Source: a bacterium
GTDB lineage: Bacteria > Patescibacteriota > Microgenomatia > UBA1400 > RBG-16-45-19
Assembly: GCA_003247275.1 (NCBI GenBank)
Contig: QKAA01000004.1
Coordinates: forward strand, 1 to 5,629
DNA length: 5,629 nucleotides
Direction of reading: 5' to 3'
Both the position numbers and the translations under genes were made by a program. A model generated the notes under the pieces. The model was not told the DNA's origin. It searched no databases and saw only the letters and a list, made by a program, of their open reading frames with translations. Below, one piece after another: positions 1 through 4,956 of this stretch (the stretch's first letter is position 1; the number at the start of each line of letters is the position of its first letter).

Positions 1-566
1 CGTTGTTTGCGGGAGTGGGGATTTATGCCAGTCGGTATGTGATTGGAGTGTTGCCGGTAGTGGTGTTATATGGATTGATGCGTTTGCAACAGCAGCAGTT
101 GGGGTTAAAAATGATGGTCGTTGGAGCGAGTTTTTTAGTGACGATAGGTTTAACAGTGTGGCCACAATTTGTGTACAAAATGACGGTGATTTTTCCCGCG
201 GTTCATGAAGATTTGAGCCAATATATGGAAGGTTGGCCGTCGGGATTTGGGGTAAAACAAGCAATTTCTTTCATTAAAAAAAATTATTCAACGAAGCGAA
301 AAATTGTGGTGGTACGGCGAGATTCTGGTAATCCAGAAAGTGCGGTGATAGCTTCTTTTTGGAAAGATTCGAACACATATTTAATGTATGAGTCTCAGTA
401 TGTATTATTGCAACAAAATGGTCAAATGGAGGACCTTACAATTCCCGTATTGTTTGTATCGCGAGATGATCACATGGGAGAGCTAAAAAATACGCCAATG
501 GAAGAGTTGATGCGATTTGAGCGAGGTTTAGATTCTGGTCATGTGGGGGTGTGGCGCTTGCTTTAG
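1..566 (+). CDS. Membrane glycosyltransferase-like protein (PMT/ArnT type), C-terminal fragment
   Basis: This is the 3' end of a gene that begins outside the window. The frame is open to the left edge, the first complete codon is at position 3 (TTG, an internal Leu rather than a start), and the gene ends at TAG 564-566. The visible 187 residues hold two hydrophobic segments (about 7-28 and 35-55), joined by a short loop, then a soluble tail of about 130 residues. The stretch ASRYVIGVLPVVVLYGL resembles the last membrane part of PMT/ArnT-like family 39 glycosyltransferases, which often carry an R-Y-x-x-x-x-L-P pattern. The tail begins with a GWPSGFG motif before a predicted helix, as I recall from glycosyltransferases of Microgenomates-type bacteria. 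Such proteins transfer sugars from polyprenyl-phosphate donors on the outer face of the membrane. The catalytic N-terminal loops are missing, so substrate and activity cannot be judged. The last 39 nt overlap the convergent transporter gene. Confidence 0.6.
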   Translation, partial: LFAGVGIYASRYVIGVLPVVVLYGLMRLQQQQLGLKMMVVGASFLVTIGLTVWPQFVYKMTVIFPAVHEDLSQYMEGWPSGFGVKQAISFIKKNYSTKRKIVVVRRDSGNPESAVIASFWKDSNTYLMYESQYVLLQQNGQMEDLTIPVLFVSRDDHMGELKNTPMEELMRFERGLDSGHVGVWRLL

Positions 567-1505
567 AGCGGGTTTTAGAAGAGTGGGGAGCCCGTGTTTG
601 AGACGACGTTTTTTGGGACGACTTGAAGCATAATACACACCTAAGAAAATGAGGGTAATTCCTAGCAGTTGAGTGGATTCAAATGGTTCATTGAGCCAAA
701 GGACAGAGAGGGGGATGTAGATAAACGGTTGAACATAGTGGAACAGGGTAGCTTCTGAGGCTTCGATTTTGCCAATGCCGTAATTGGACAGAGTGAGGGC
801 AATGACTGAGCCAAAGAGGGCGGCGTAGAGGACGGCGGTGCCAATTGAGGCATTGGTGGTGATGGTTTGGAGAGTGGGGAAATCGTGAGTGATGAAGAGA
901 TACAGGCTGAAAATAGTAGTGCCTAGCCACATGTGGACGGCAGTAATCACTGGTTTGGAGATTTTGGTGTAGTGCTTTTTGACCATGAGAATGGTGTAAG
1001 CGTAGATGAAGTTAGACAAAACTAAGATGCTGGTGCCGATAAAAGAGATACTGTTAAAGCCATCGGCATGGAAGAAAAATGGCTTAGCAAGAATAATAAA
1101 AGTACCTAAAACTGAAAATAATAAACCGATCCATTCGTGTTTTTCGATGTTTTCGTTTAAGAACATGAGACAGGCGATAGTAACAAAAATGGGTCTAGTT
1201 TGGATGATGAGTGAAGATTGAAGGGCGGTGACATAGGTGAGAGCGGCAAAGAGTAGAAAAACGTTGATGACAGTGATGCCTTCAATGAAGATGACGCGTA
1301 ATAATTGTTTGCGGGTGCAGTGTAGTTTTTTCAGGTACTTAAATAAGAGAGGGGTAATGATAATGGCGGCAAGAGAGTAGCGAAGGAACAAAAATTGAGT
1401 AGGAGAGATAAATTCGAGGGCCGGTTTGACGATAGGTTGAATGCCGCCCCAGATAAGTTGGGAAATTAAAATGGCAAGATAAGCACGTTTTCGGGCAGGC
1501 GACAT
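528..1505 (-). CDS. EamA/DMT-superfamily transporter, 10 TM segments
   Basis: This 325-residue protein is typical in length for the drug/metabolite transporter superfamily. It is built as two tandem EamA repeats of five membrane segments each (about residues 10-140 and 153-294). Family-like features include the N-terminal ISQLIWGG segment, the end of repeat 1 (FLNENIEKHEWIGLLFSVLGTFIILA), and the matching end of repeat 2 (LWLNEPFESTQLLGITLIFLGVYYA). Members export or import amino acids, nucleosides or other small metabolites, but the substrate cannot be read from sequence. A basic tail of about 30 residues follows the last membrane segment. Its codons run 39 nt into the convergent gene on the other strand, perhaps because an earlier stop was lost. 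The start is the only plausible one: ATG at 1503-1505, with an in-frame stop 24 nt upstream and no Shine-Dalgarno sequence. It lies 51 nt downstream of hisS on the same strand, so it may be co-transcribed with hisS as well as having its own promoter. Confidence 0.88.
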   Translation of the reverse strand: MSPARKRAYLAILISQLIWGGIQPIVKPALEFISPTQFLFLRYSLAAIIITPLLFKYLKKLHCTRKQLLRVIFIEGITVINVFLLFAALTYVTALQSSLIIQTRPIFVTIACLMFLNENIEKHEWIGLLFSVLGTFIILAKPFFFHADGFNSISFIGTSILVLSNFIYAYTILMVKKHYTKISKPVITAVHMWLGTTIFSLYLFITHDFPTLQTITTNASIGTAVLYAALFGSVIALTLSNYGIGKIEASEATLFHYVQPFIYIPLSVLWLNEPFESTQLLGITLIFLGVYYASSRPKKRRLKHGLPTLLKPALKQAPHPHMTRI

Positions 1506-1511
1506 GCAGTT

Positions 1512-1541
1512 AGTATAGAGGAAGCTTCACTTATCAAACAA
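1512..1541 (-). promoter_or_regulatory. Predicted sigma70-type promoter of the EamA gene, giving a leaderless mRNA
   Basis: Read on the minus strand, TTGTTT (1541-1536) and TATACT (1517-1512) are 18 nt apart and match the -35 and -10 consensus in 4 and 5 of 6 positions. Only six bases separate the -10 box from the ATG (A at 1505). The expected transcription start therefore falls on or next to the start codon, and no Shine-Dalgarno sequence is present, so a leaderless transcript is predicted. The promoter lies wholly in the gap after the hisS stop. It is inferred from sequence alone. Confidence 0.5.
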
Positions 1542-1556
1542 GACTGACTAGAGAGG

Positions 1557-2822
1557 TTAGTTTGTTTTAGTTTCTAGTAAGAGTTGCAGATTTTGAACCA
1601 ACTGATTTTGGTCGACTTTTTTTTGTTTGCCAGTTGTCAGGTCTTTGATGACCACTTGGTTGTTTTCGATTTCTTCTGGTCCAAGCACAATAGCTAAGGG
1701 CAACCCTTGTTTGTCAGCATATTTTAATTGTTTGGCAAGCTTGGCGGCTTGAGGATAAATGTCGACGTTTAAGCCATTTTTTCTTAAAGAGGCAGCGATT
1801 TTGAGGGAATTGTTCATGCATTTTTGGTCAAAAATGGTCACCAAAACATCGGCTGATTTTAAGACTGATTCGGGAATTAATTGTTTGACTTTGGCGGCTT
1901 CAACAATGCGGTCAAATCCAAGGCCAACGCCAACGGCGGGCATGCTGGGTCCGCCTAGTTCACGGATTAAGTTGTCGTAGCGACCGCCGCCGCCAAATGA
2001 GCCAAAGGTAAATTCGGGCAACATGATTTCAAAGATAGTACCGGTGTAGTAATCGAGACCACGAGCCAAAGTGGGGGAGAAGACAAGGTTGCTTTCGGGC
2101 ACGCCGAGCGAGGTCGTCAGATCAATCAGGTTAACGATGGAGGTGGGGATGAGAGCCTGTTTAACATTTGTCATCATGGCGCTGGCTTTTTCTAGACTTA
2201 AGCCCTTATCGACGAGTTCAGCAATAACGGCTGATTCAGGAAGTTTGTCGAGCTTATCAAGCGATTGAATCAGAGACATGACGGAGAGTTTGGCAGTGGC
2301 ATAGGGAGTGAGCAGGGCGAAGAGATTTTCTCGATCGTTGACGATAATTTGAGGTTGTTTAAAGCCAATGGCAGTAAAAATCTGATAGATACAGGCGATA
2401 ATTTCAGCTTCAGCTAAGGGAGAGGTTGAGCCATAAATGTCTAAATCACACTGAGTAAACTCACGGAAGCGACCTTTTTGAGGTTTGTCGGCACGGAAGA
2501 CGTTTTGAATTTGGTAACGCCTGAACATTTGGGGAAGATCATTTTGGTATTGAGATAGGACTCGAGCCGTAGGAACGGTTTGATCGTACCGTAAGCCAAC
2601 TTGGCGATCACCACGATCAGTGAAGGTATAGACTAATTTGTCGGCTTCATCGCCGTATTTGCCTAGGAGTAAACTGGCATACTCAAGCGTTGGCGTTTCG
2701 AGAGGTTCAAAGCCAAATCGCTTAACTACGGTGGTAATGGTTTGAGTAATATAATCCCTGGCTTTCTTTTCGGAGGGAAGAAAATCTCGAAAACCTTTGA
2801 GGGTTTGGGGGACGTTGCTCAT
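1557..2822 (-). CDS. hisS: Histidyl-tRNA synthetase, containing no histidine residues
   Basis: This cytoplasmic class II aminoacyl-tRNA synthetase charges tRNA-His with histidine using ATP. The 421 residues match the usual bacterial HisRS length. Visible signatures are the N-terminal TLKGFRDFLPSE, motif 2 around residues 100-131 (FRRYQIQNVFRAD followed by QKGRFREFTQCDLDIYG), the HisRS-specific loop ARGLDYYTG at 253-261 with the conserved Arg254, motif 3 at 276-309 (GGGGRYDNL to GLGFDRIVEA), and a C-terminal anticodon-binding domain from about 324. It starts at ATG 2822-2820 with AAAGGA eight bases upstream and ends with TAA. The unusual feature is composition: there is no His (and no Trp) in the whole protein. 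In E. coli HisRS, for comparison, motif 2 contains FRHERPQ and RQFHQ, while here the same positions read FRADKPQ and REFTQ. Upstream lies a His-codon leader and attenuator, so synthesis is probably tied to the level of charged tRNA-His. Confidence 0.97.
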   Translation of the reverse strand: MSNVPQTLKGFRDFLPSEKKARDYITQTITTVVKRFGFEPLETPTLEYASLLLGKYGDEADKLVYTFTDRGDRQVGLRYDQTVPTARVLSQYQNDLPQMFRRYQIQNVFRADKPQKGRFREFTQCDLDIYGSTSPLAEAEIIACIYQIFTAIGFKQPQIIVNDRENLFALLTPYATAKLSVMSLIQSLDKLDKLPESAVIAELVDKGLSLEKASAMMTNVKQALIPTSIVNLIDLTTSLGVPESNLVFSPTLARGLDYYTGTIFEIMLPEFTFGSFGGGGRYDNLIRELGGPSMPAVGVGLGFDRIVEAAKVKQLIPESVLKSADVLVTIFDQKCMNNSLKIAASLRKNGLNVDIYPQAAKLAKQLKYADKQGLPLAIVLGPEEIENNQVVIKDLTTGKQKKVDQNQLVQNLQLLLETKTN

Positions 2823-2830
2823 TTTTATAT

Positions 2831-2836
2831 TCCTTT
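2831..2836 (-). promoter_or_regulatory. Ribosome binding site of hisS
   Basis: AAAGGA on the minus strand sits eight bases before the hisS ATG. It lies downstream of the attenuator terminator, so only read-through transcripts (or transcripts from a promoter inside 2823-2886) carry it. This contrasts with the leader peptide and EamA starts, which have no such motif. Confidence 0.75.
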
Positions 2837-2886
2837 CAATGATAGTATCTTTTAGTGTATCAGGGAGTTGAATCTTAATTGCTATT

Positions 2887-2916
2887 AAAAAACCCGCTTT
2901 TTTTAAATTGCGGGTT
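2887..2916 (-). terminator. Intrinsic terminator of the hisS attenuator
   Basis: On the minus strand AACCCGC (2916-2910) pairs perfectly with GCGGGTT (2897-2891) across a 12-nt A/T loop. The descending arm merges into a run of six T (2892-2887), which is a canonical Rho-independent terminator. It is oriented towards hisS and stops about 64 nt before its ATG. The only coding sequence ahead of it is the His-rich leader peptide, so its sensible role is premature termination. On the plus strand the hairpin lacks an adjacent T-run, so it is not a terminator in that direction. Confidence 0.88.
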
Positions 2917-2959
2917 GTGTTTATTTTATGGTTTTTTGCACATCAAAAACACAAGCCGC
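2910..2959 (-). promoter_or_regulatory. Antiterminator hairpin (B:D) of the hisS leader
   Basis: GCGGCUUGUGUUU (2959-2947) pairs with AAACACAACCCGC (2922-2910) as 4 bp, one C-C mismatch (2955 against 2914), then 8 bp. The descending arm contains the entire ascending arm of the terminator, so the two structures cannot coexist. The ascending arm is also the coding sequence for the last residues of the leader peptide, so a ribosome at the leader stop codon would block it. Confidence 0.82.
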
Positions 2960-2993
2960 GAAAATAATGATGGTGATGATGGGTGTGCAAAAA
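2933..2993 (-). promoter_or_regulatory. Protector/pause hairpin (A:C) of the hisS leader
   Basis: UUUUUGCACA (2993-2984) and UGUGCAAAAA (2942-2933) are perfect 10-bp complements separated by 41 nt that hold the His codons and antiterminator arm B. The first arm overlaps leader codons 4-7 and the second starts at the base after the UGA. Forming A:C would trap B, so D is left free to make the terminator. This is the default, untranslated state in known ribosome-mediated attenuators. Confidence 0.78.
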
Positions 2994-3002
2994 GGTGTTC
3001 AT
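2943..3002 (-). CDS. His-rich leader peptide of hisS (19 aa)
   Basis: An ATG-started ORF of 19 codons ending in TGA encodes MNTFLHTHHHHHYFRGLCF. Six of the 19 codons are His (CAC; then CAT CAT CAC CAT CAT in a row). Its product is expected to have no function of its own. Its translation speed would sense charged tRNA-His, as in the HisL leader of enterobacteria (seven consecutive His codons). Support comes from position: it is on the hisS strand, directly before a terminator, and its codons overlap RNA arms A and B at the places attenuation requires. An in-frame TGA at 3033-3035 bounds it upstream and ATG is the only standard strong start. No Shine-Dalgarno sequence precedes it. The predicted promoter gives a 5' UTR of only about 7 nt, so near-leaderless initiation is likely. 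It is too short for ordinary gene callers. Confidence 0.85.
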   Translation of the reverse strand: MNTFLHTHHHHHYFRGLCF

Positions 3003-3015
3003 AATGAGTTGTTGT

Positions 3016-3024
3016 ATTGTAACA
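3016..3024 (-). promoter_or_regulatory. Extended -10 promoter for the leader peptide and hisS
   Basis: On the minus strand TGTTACAAT (3024-3016) is an extended -10 element (TGn followed by TACAAT, 5 of 6 matches to TATAAT). No recognisable -35 lies at 15-19 nt spacing, which extended -10 promoters can tolerate. The expected start is near 3009-3010, about 7 nt before the leader ATG. Termination at the attenuator would then give an RNA of roughly 120 nt. Confidence 0.6.
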
Positions 3025-3052
3025 CGGCGATTTCAGCCTTTGTTTTAGATTT

Positions 3053-3058
3053 TATGAT
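3053..3058 (+). promoter_or_regulatory. Possible -10 box for the SPFH gene
   Basis: TATGAT matches TATAAT in 5 of 6 positions and would place the transcription start near 3065, leaving a UTR of about 33 nt that includes the Shine-Dalgarno sequence. No good -35 box is seen. Another hexamer, TATAGT at 3079-3084, would start transcription inside the Shine-Dalgarno sequence and is less likely. If right, this promoter is back to back with the leader promoter. Confidence 0.35.
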
Positions 3059-3088
3059 AGGATTGGGTTATCTTAACATATAGTCTTT

Positions 3089-3093
3089 GGAGG
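3089..3093 (+). promoter_or_regulatory. Strong ribosome binding site of the SPFH gene
   Basis: GGAGG lies four bases before the ATG at 3098 and fixes that start. It is the best Shine-Dalgarno sequence in the window and shows that this organism does use such sites, which makes their absence at the leader peptide and the EamA gene more meaningful. Confidence 0.8.
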
Positions 3094-3097
3094 AATT

Positions 3098-3850
3098 ATG
3101 CCTGGTTTTGTGTTTTTATTAGTCTTTTTTTTGATTTTGATTTTGTCTTTTTTAAAGCAAATTAATGAGTACGAGCGAGGAGTGGTCTATACCATGGGTC
3201 GATTCTCGTATTTATTGGGTCCAGGTTGGCATGTGGTGTGGCCAATATTTCAGCGAATGACTAAAGTGGATGTGCGGACGAAAGCAGTGGATGTGCCCAA
3301 ACAAGACATTATTACTAAAGATAATGTGTCGGCGAAAATGAGTGCAGTGATTTATTACAAAATTACTGATGCGGGTAAGGCAGTAAATGAAGTAGAAAAT
3401 GTGTTTTGGGCGGTGTCACAACTGGCTCAAACTACCATGCGGCGGATCACGGGCGAGGTAACGTTGGATGAATTGCTAACCAATCGGGAAAAGATTGCGG
3501 AGCAGATTTTACAGATTGTGGAACAAGCAGCGACTCAATGGGGTTTAGATGTGCAATCGGTCGAATTGAAAGATATTGAGTTGCCAGAATCGATGGTGCG
3601 AACTATGGCTAAGCAAGCTGAGGCAGAACGAGAGAAACGGGCAGTGATCATTAATTCTGAGGGAGAAGTGGCAGCATCGGAGAATTTAGCTAAGGCCGCT
3701 CAACTATTGGCACAAACTCCGGGAGCGCTGCATTTGCGGACGCTTAATTCGATTAATGACATTTCTTCGGATCAATCAAACACGATTGTGTTCGCGGTTC
3801 CACTTGAGGTGCTGCGAGCGCTTGAGGGCGTTGCCAGAAAGAATACTTAA
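3098..3850 (+). CDS. SPFH/band 7 (slipin, stomatin-like) membrane protein
   Basis: This 250-residue protein has one N-terminal membrane segment (about residues 3-20) with almost no residues before it. The SPFH core follows, from INEYERGVVYTMGRFSYLLGPGWHVVWP to about residue 170 (VELKDIELPESMVRTMAKQAEAEREKRA), where the typical A/E/K/R-rich coiled helix begins. The C-terminus has the slipin-like block from NLAKAAQLLAQTPGALHLRTLNSI to NTIVFAVPLEVLRAL. Bacterial slipins are membrane-anchored oligomers thought to scaffold membrane microdomains or proteases, and many are paired with an NfeD-type protein. No NfeD gene is adjacent here, since the next gene is convergent and unrelated, so this copy probably acts alone or with a distant partner. 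It is divergent from hisS. Its TAA shares the TTAA at 3847-3850 with the stop of the M24 gene. Confidence 0.93.
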   Translation: MPGFVFLLVFFLILILSFLKQINEYERGVVYTMGRFSYLLGPGWHVVWPIFQRMTKVDVRTKAVDVPKQDIITKDNVSAKMSAVIYYKITDAGKAVNEVENVFWAVSQLAQTTMRRITGEVTLDELLTNREKIAEQILQIVEQAATQWGLDVQSVELKDIELPESMVRTMAKQAEAEREKRAVIINSEGEVAASENLAKAAQLLAQTPGALHLRTLNSINDISSDQSNTIVFAVPLEVLRALEGVARKNT

Positions 3851-4956
3851 GCGGTAGTGGCGATGGGACCTTTGTCGGTCATGATGAAGGTATTTTCGTG
3901 GCGATAGCCGAATTTGCGGGCAAGATAAATACCTGGTTCGATGGTAAACGCAGTGCCTTTGGTGAGGGGGGTGCTGTCGGTAGAGCTGATGTGGGGAATT
4001 TCATGGGCGGAGAGGCCGATACTGTGGCCGGTGGTGTGAATGAATTTATCAGCAAAGCCTGATTGGGAAATGTGGGTGCGGGCGGCGTTATCCAGATTAA
4101 GAGCAATGAGTTGAGGTGTTTGGGCGGCGAATAAGGCTTGCTTGTAGGCAGTATCAACGATTTTTTTTACTTTGGAAAATTTTGGTGGATTGGGGTTTTC
4201 CCTGGACCAAGTGCGAGTAAGGTCAGATTTGTATAGATGAAAATCGGCGCCCATATCTATCAAAATAATACTGTTGGTTTTGAGTTTAGTTTTGTTAGAA
4301 GGTCGGTGATGAGGCTCGGCAGTGTGGGCATCAAAGGCAACAATGGTGGGGAAGGCAGGTCCTTCTCCGCCTAATTGTTTGATTTTGGTATCGATCATAT
4401 CGGCAACTTGCTGTTCGGTGACTCCGACCGCTTCAGATTTTGCCAGCCAGCGTTTGATCCAGTTGATGGTTTTTTTGGCAATTTCACCTGATTTGATCAT
4501 CAGTTGTTGTTCAAAGTCATCTTTATGACTTTGTTGATCGGCAACAAGGGTATCAATACTGATTACATTGACGTGAGGCAGGGCTTGAGTGAATAAATCA
4601 TATTCGGCGACGGTACAGTCTTTTTTTTCAATGCCGATAGTCATGGGGGAGGGGAAGGTTTGGGTGAGGATTGAGGCGGCGGTATGAAGAGGAGACATGG
4701 AAACATGAATGAATTGAGGATTAGTGGGAGGATAAATAAAGGGAGAGTGATAGATGATGGCTTGTTTTGGGGTGATTAGTAAAAAAACTTCACGTTCGGT
4801 GGGGTGAAGCGGGGCAACGCCAGCATAATAGTAGATAGATTCTTTTTTGGTGATAATGGCGCCGTCGCAGTCGTTTTGAATGAGTAATTGGCGAAGATGA
4901 TGGAGGCGAGTATTGTTATGCGATTCAAGAATATGATTATTCTTTTGGCTCTGCAT
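3847..4956 (-). CDS. M24 family metallopeptidase (Xaa-Pro aminopeptidase/dipeptidase type)
   Basis: This is probably a cytoplasmic dinuclear-metal aminopeptidase that removes N-terminal residues before proline. An N-terminal creatinase-like domain (about 15-140) precedes the pita-bread catalytic domain (about 150-369). All five expected metal ligands are visible, numbering from the ATG at 4956: Asp234 (LIDMGAD), Asp245 (KSDLTRT, 11 residues later as in methionine aminopeptidase), His311 (TTGHSIGL), Glu340 (TIEPGIYL) and Glu354 (YRHENT). HHRPSN supplies the usual substrate-side His. The start is chosen at ATG 4956 because AGAAGGA (4973-4967) is 10 nt before it. An in-frame TTG at 4965 is only one base from that site. 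From the ATG the protein has 369 residues, a normal length. It overlaps the upstream gene by 20 nt, suggesting translational coupling. The protein is His-rich (20 residues), in contrast to hisS. Exact substrate preference is not certain. Confidence 0.92.
   Translation of the reverse strand: MQSQKNNHILESHNNTRLHHLRQLLIQNDCDGAIITKKESIYYYAGVAPLHPTEREVFLLITPKQAIIYHSPFIYPPTNPQFIHVSMSPLHTAASILTQTFPSPMTIGIEKKDCTVAEYDLFTQALPHVNVISIDTLVADQQSHKDDFEQQLMIKSGEIAKKTINWIKRWLAKSEAVGVTEQQVADMIDTKIKQLGGEGPAFPTIVAFDAHTAEPHHRPSNKTKLKTNSIILIDMGADFHLYKSDLTRTWSRENPNPPKFSKVKKIVDTAYKQALFAAQTPQLIALNLDNAARTHISQSGFADKFIHTTGHSIGLSAHEIPHISSTDSTPLTKGTAFTIEPGIYLARKFGYRHENTFIMTDKGPIATTA

Larger units (their letters stand above)
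2887..3002 (-). promoter_or_regulatory. Histidine-responsive transcription attenuator of hisS (whole leader)
   Basis: Three mutually exclusive pairings can be read directly. A (UUUUUGCACA, 2993-2984) pairs with C (UGUGCAAAAA, 2942-2933) over 10 bp. B (2959-2947) pairs with D (2922-2910) over 12 bp with one C-C mismatch. D pairs with E (2897-2891) to form the terminator. A lies inside the leader ORF just before the five consecutive His codons, B covers its last codons, and C begins right after its stop. Inferred logic: a ribosome stalled on His codons covers A and leaves B free, so B:D forms and transcription reads into hisS. A ribosome reaching the stop covers B, so D:E terminates. With no translation A:C forms first and traps B, so D:E again terminates. 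This matches the known scheme of enterobacterial his attenuation. RNA folding and expression data are not available here. Confidence 0.87.

Noticed and set aside
569..594. CGGG/CCCG inverted repeat after the glycosyltransferase-like gene
   Set aside because: Only four base pairs with an 18-nt loop and no T-run, inside the EamA coding region.
662..930. Two other open frames on the minus strand within the EamA gene
   Set aside because: Low-complexity, Ser/Pro/His-rich translations lying in shifted frames of a well-supported membrane protein gene. They are shadows, as are the short plus-strand frames at 1006-1221, 1759-1980, 2071-2268 and 4322-4528.
2834..2872. A separate hisS promoter after the attenuator (TTCAAC, 17 nt, GATACT on the minus strand)
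   Set aside because: Matches are only 3 of 6 and 4 of 6, weak for an AT-rich stretch. It cannot be excluded and would give a basal level that bypasses attenuation.
2891..2916. The same hairpin as a plus-strand terminator
   Set aside because: On the plus strand it is followed by GTGTTTATTTTATGG, not a T-run, and no plus-strand gene ends upstream of it.
2823..3097. T-box riboswitch controlling hisS
   Set aside because: No T-box core sequence or long multi-stem leader is visible. The leader is short and translated, with an antiterminator built from coding sequence, so ribosome-mediated attenuation explains it better.
3819..3853. 8-bp inverted repeat CGCTTGAG/CTTAAGCG around the convergent stops
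   Set aside because: It includes a G-U pair, lies largely in coding sequence and has no T-run on either side, so it is not supported as a terminator.
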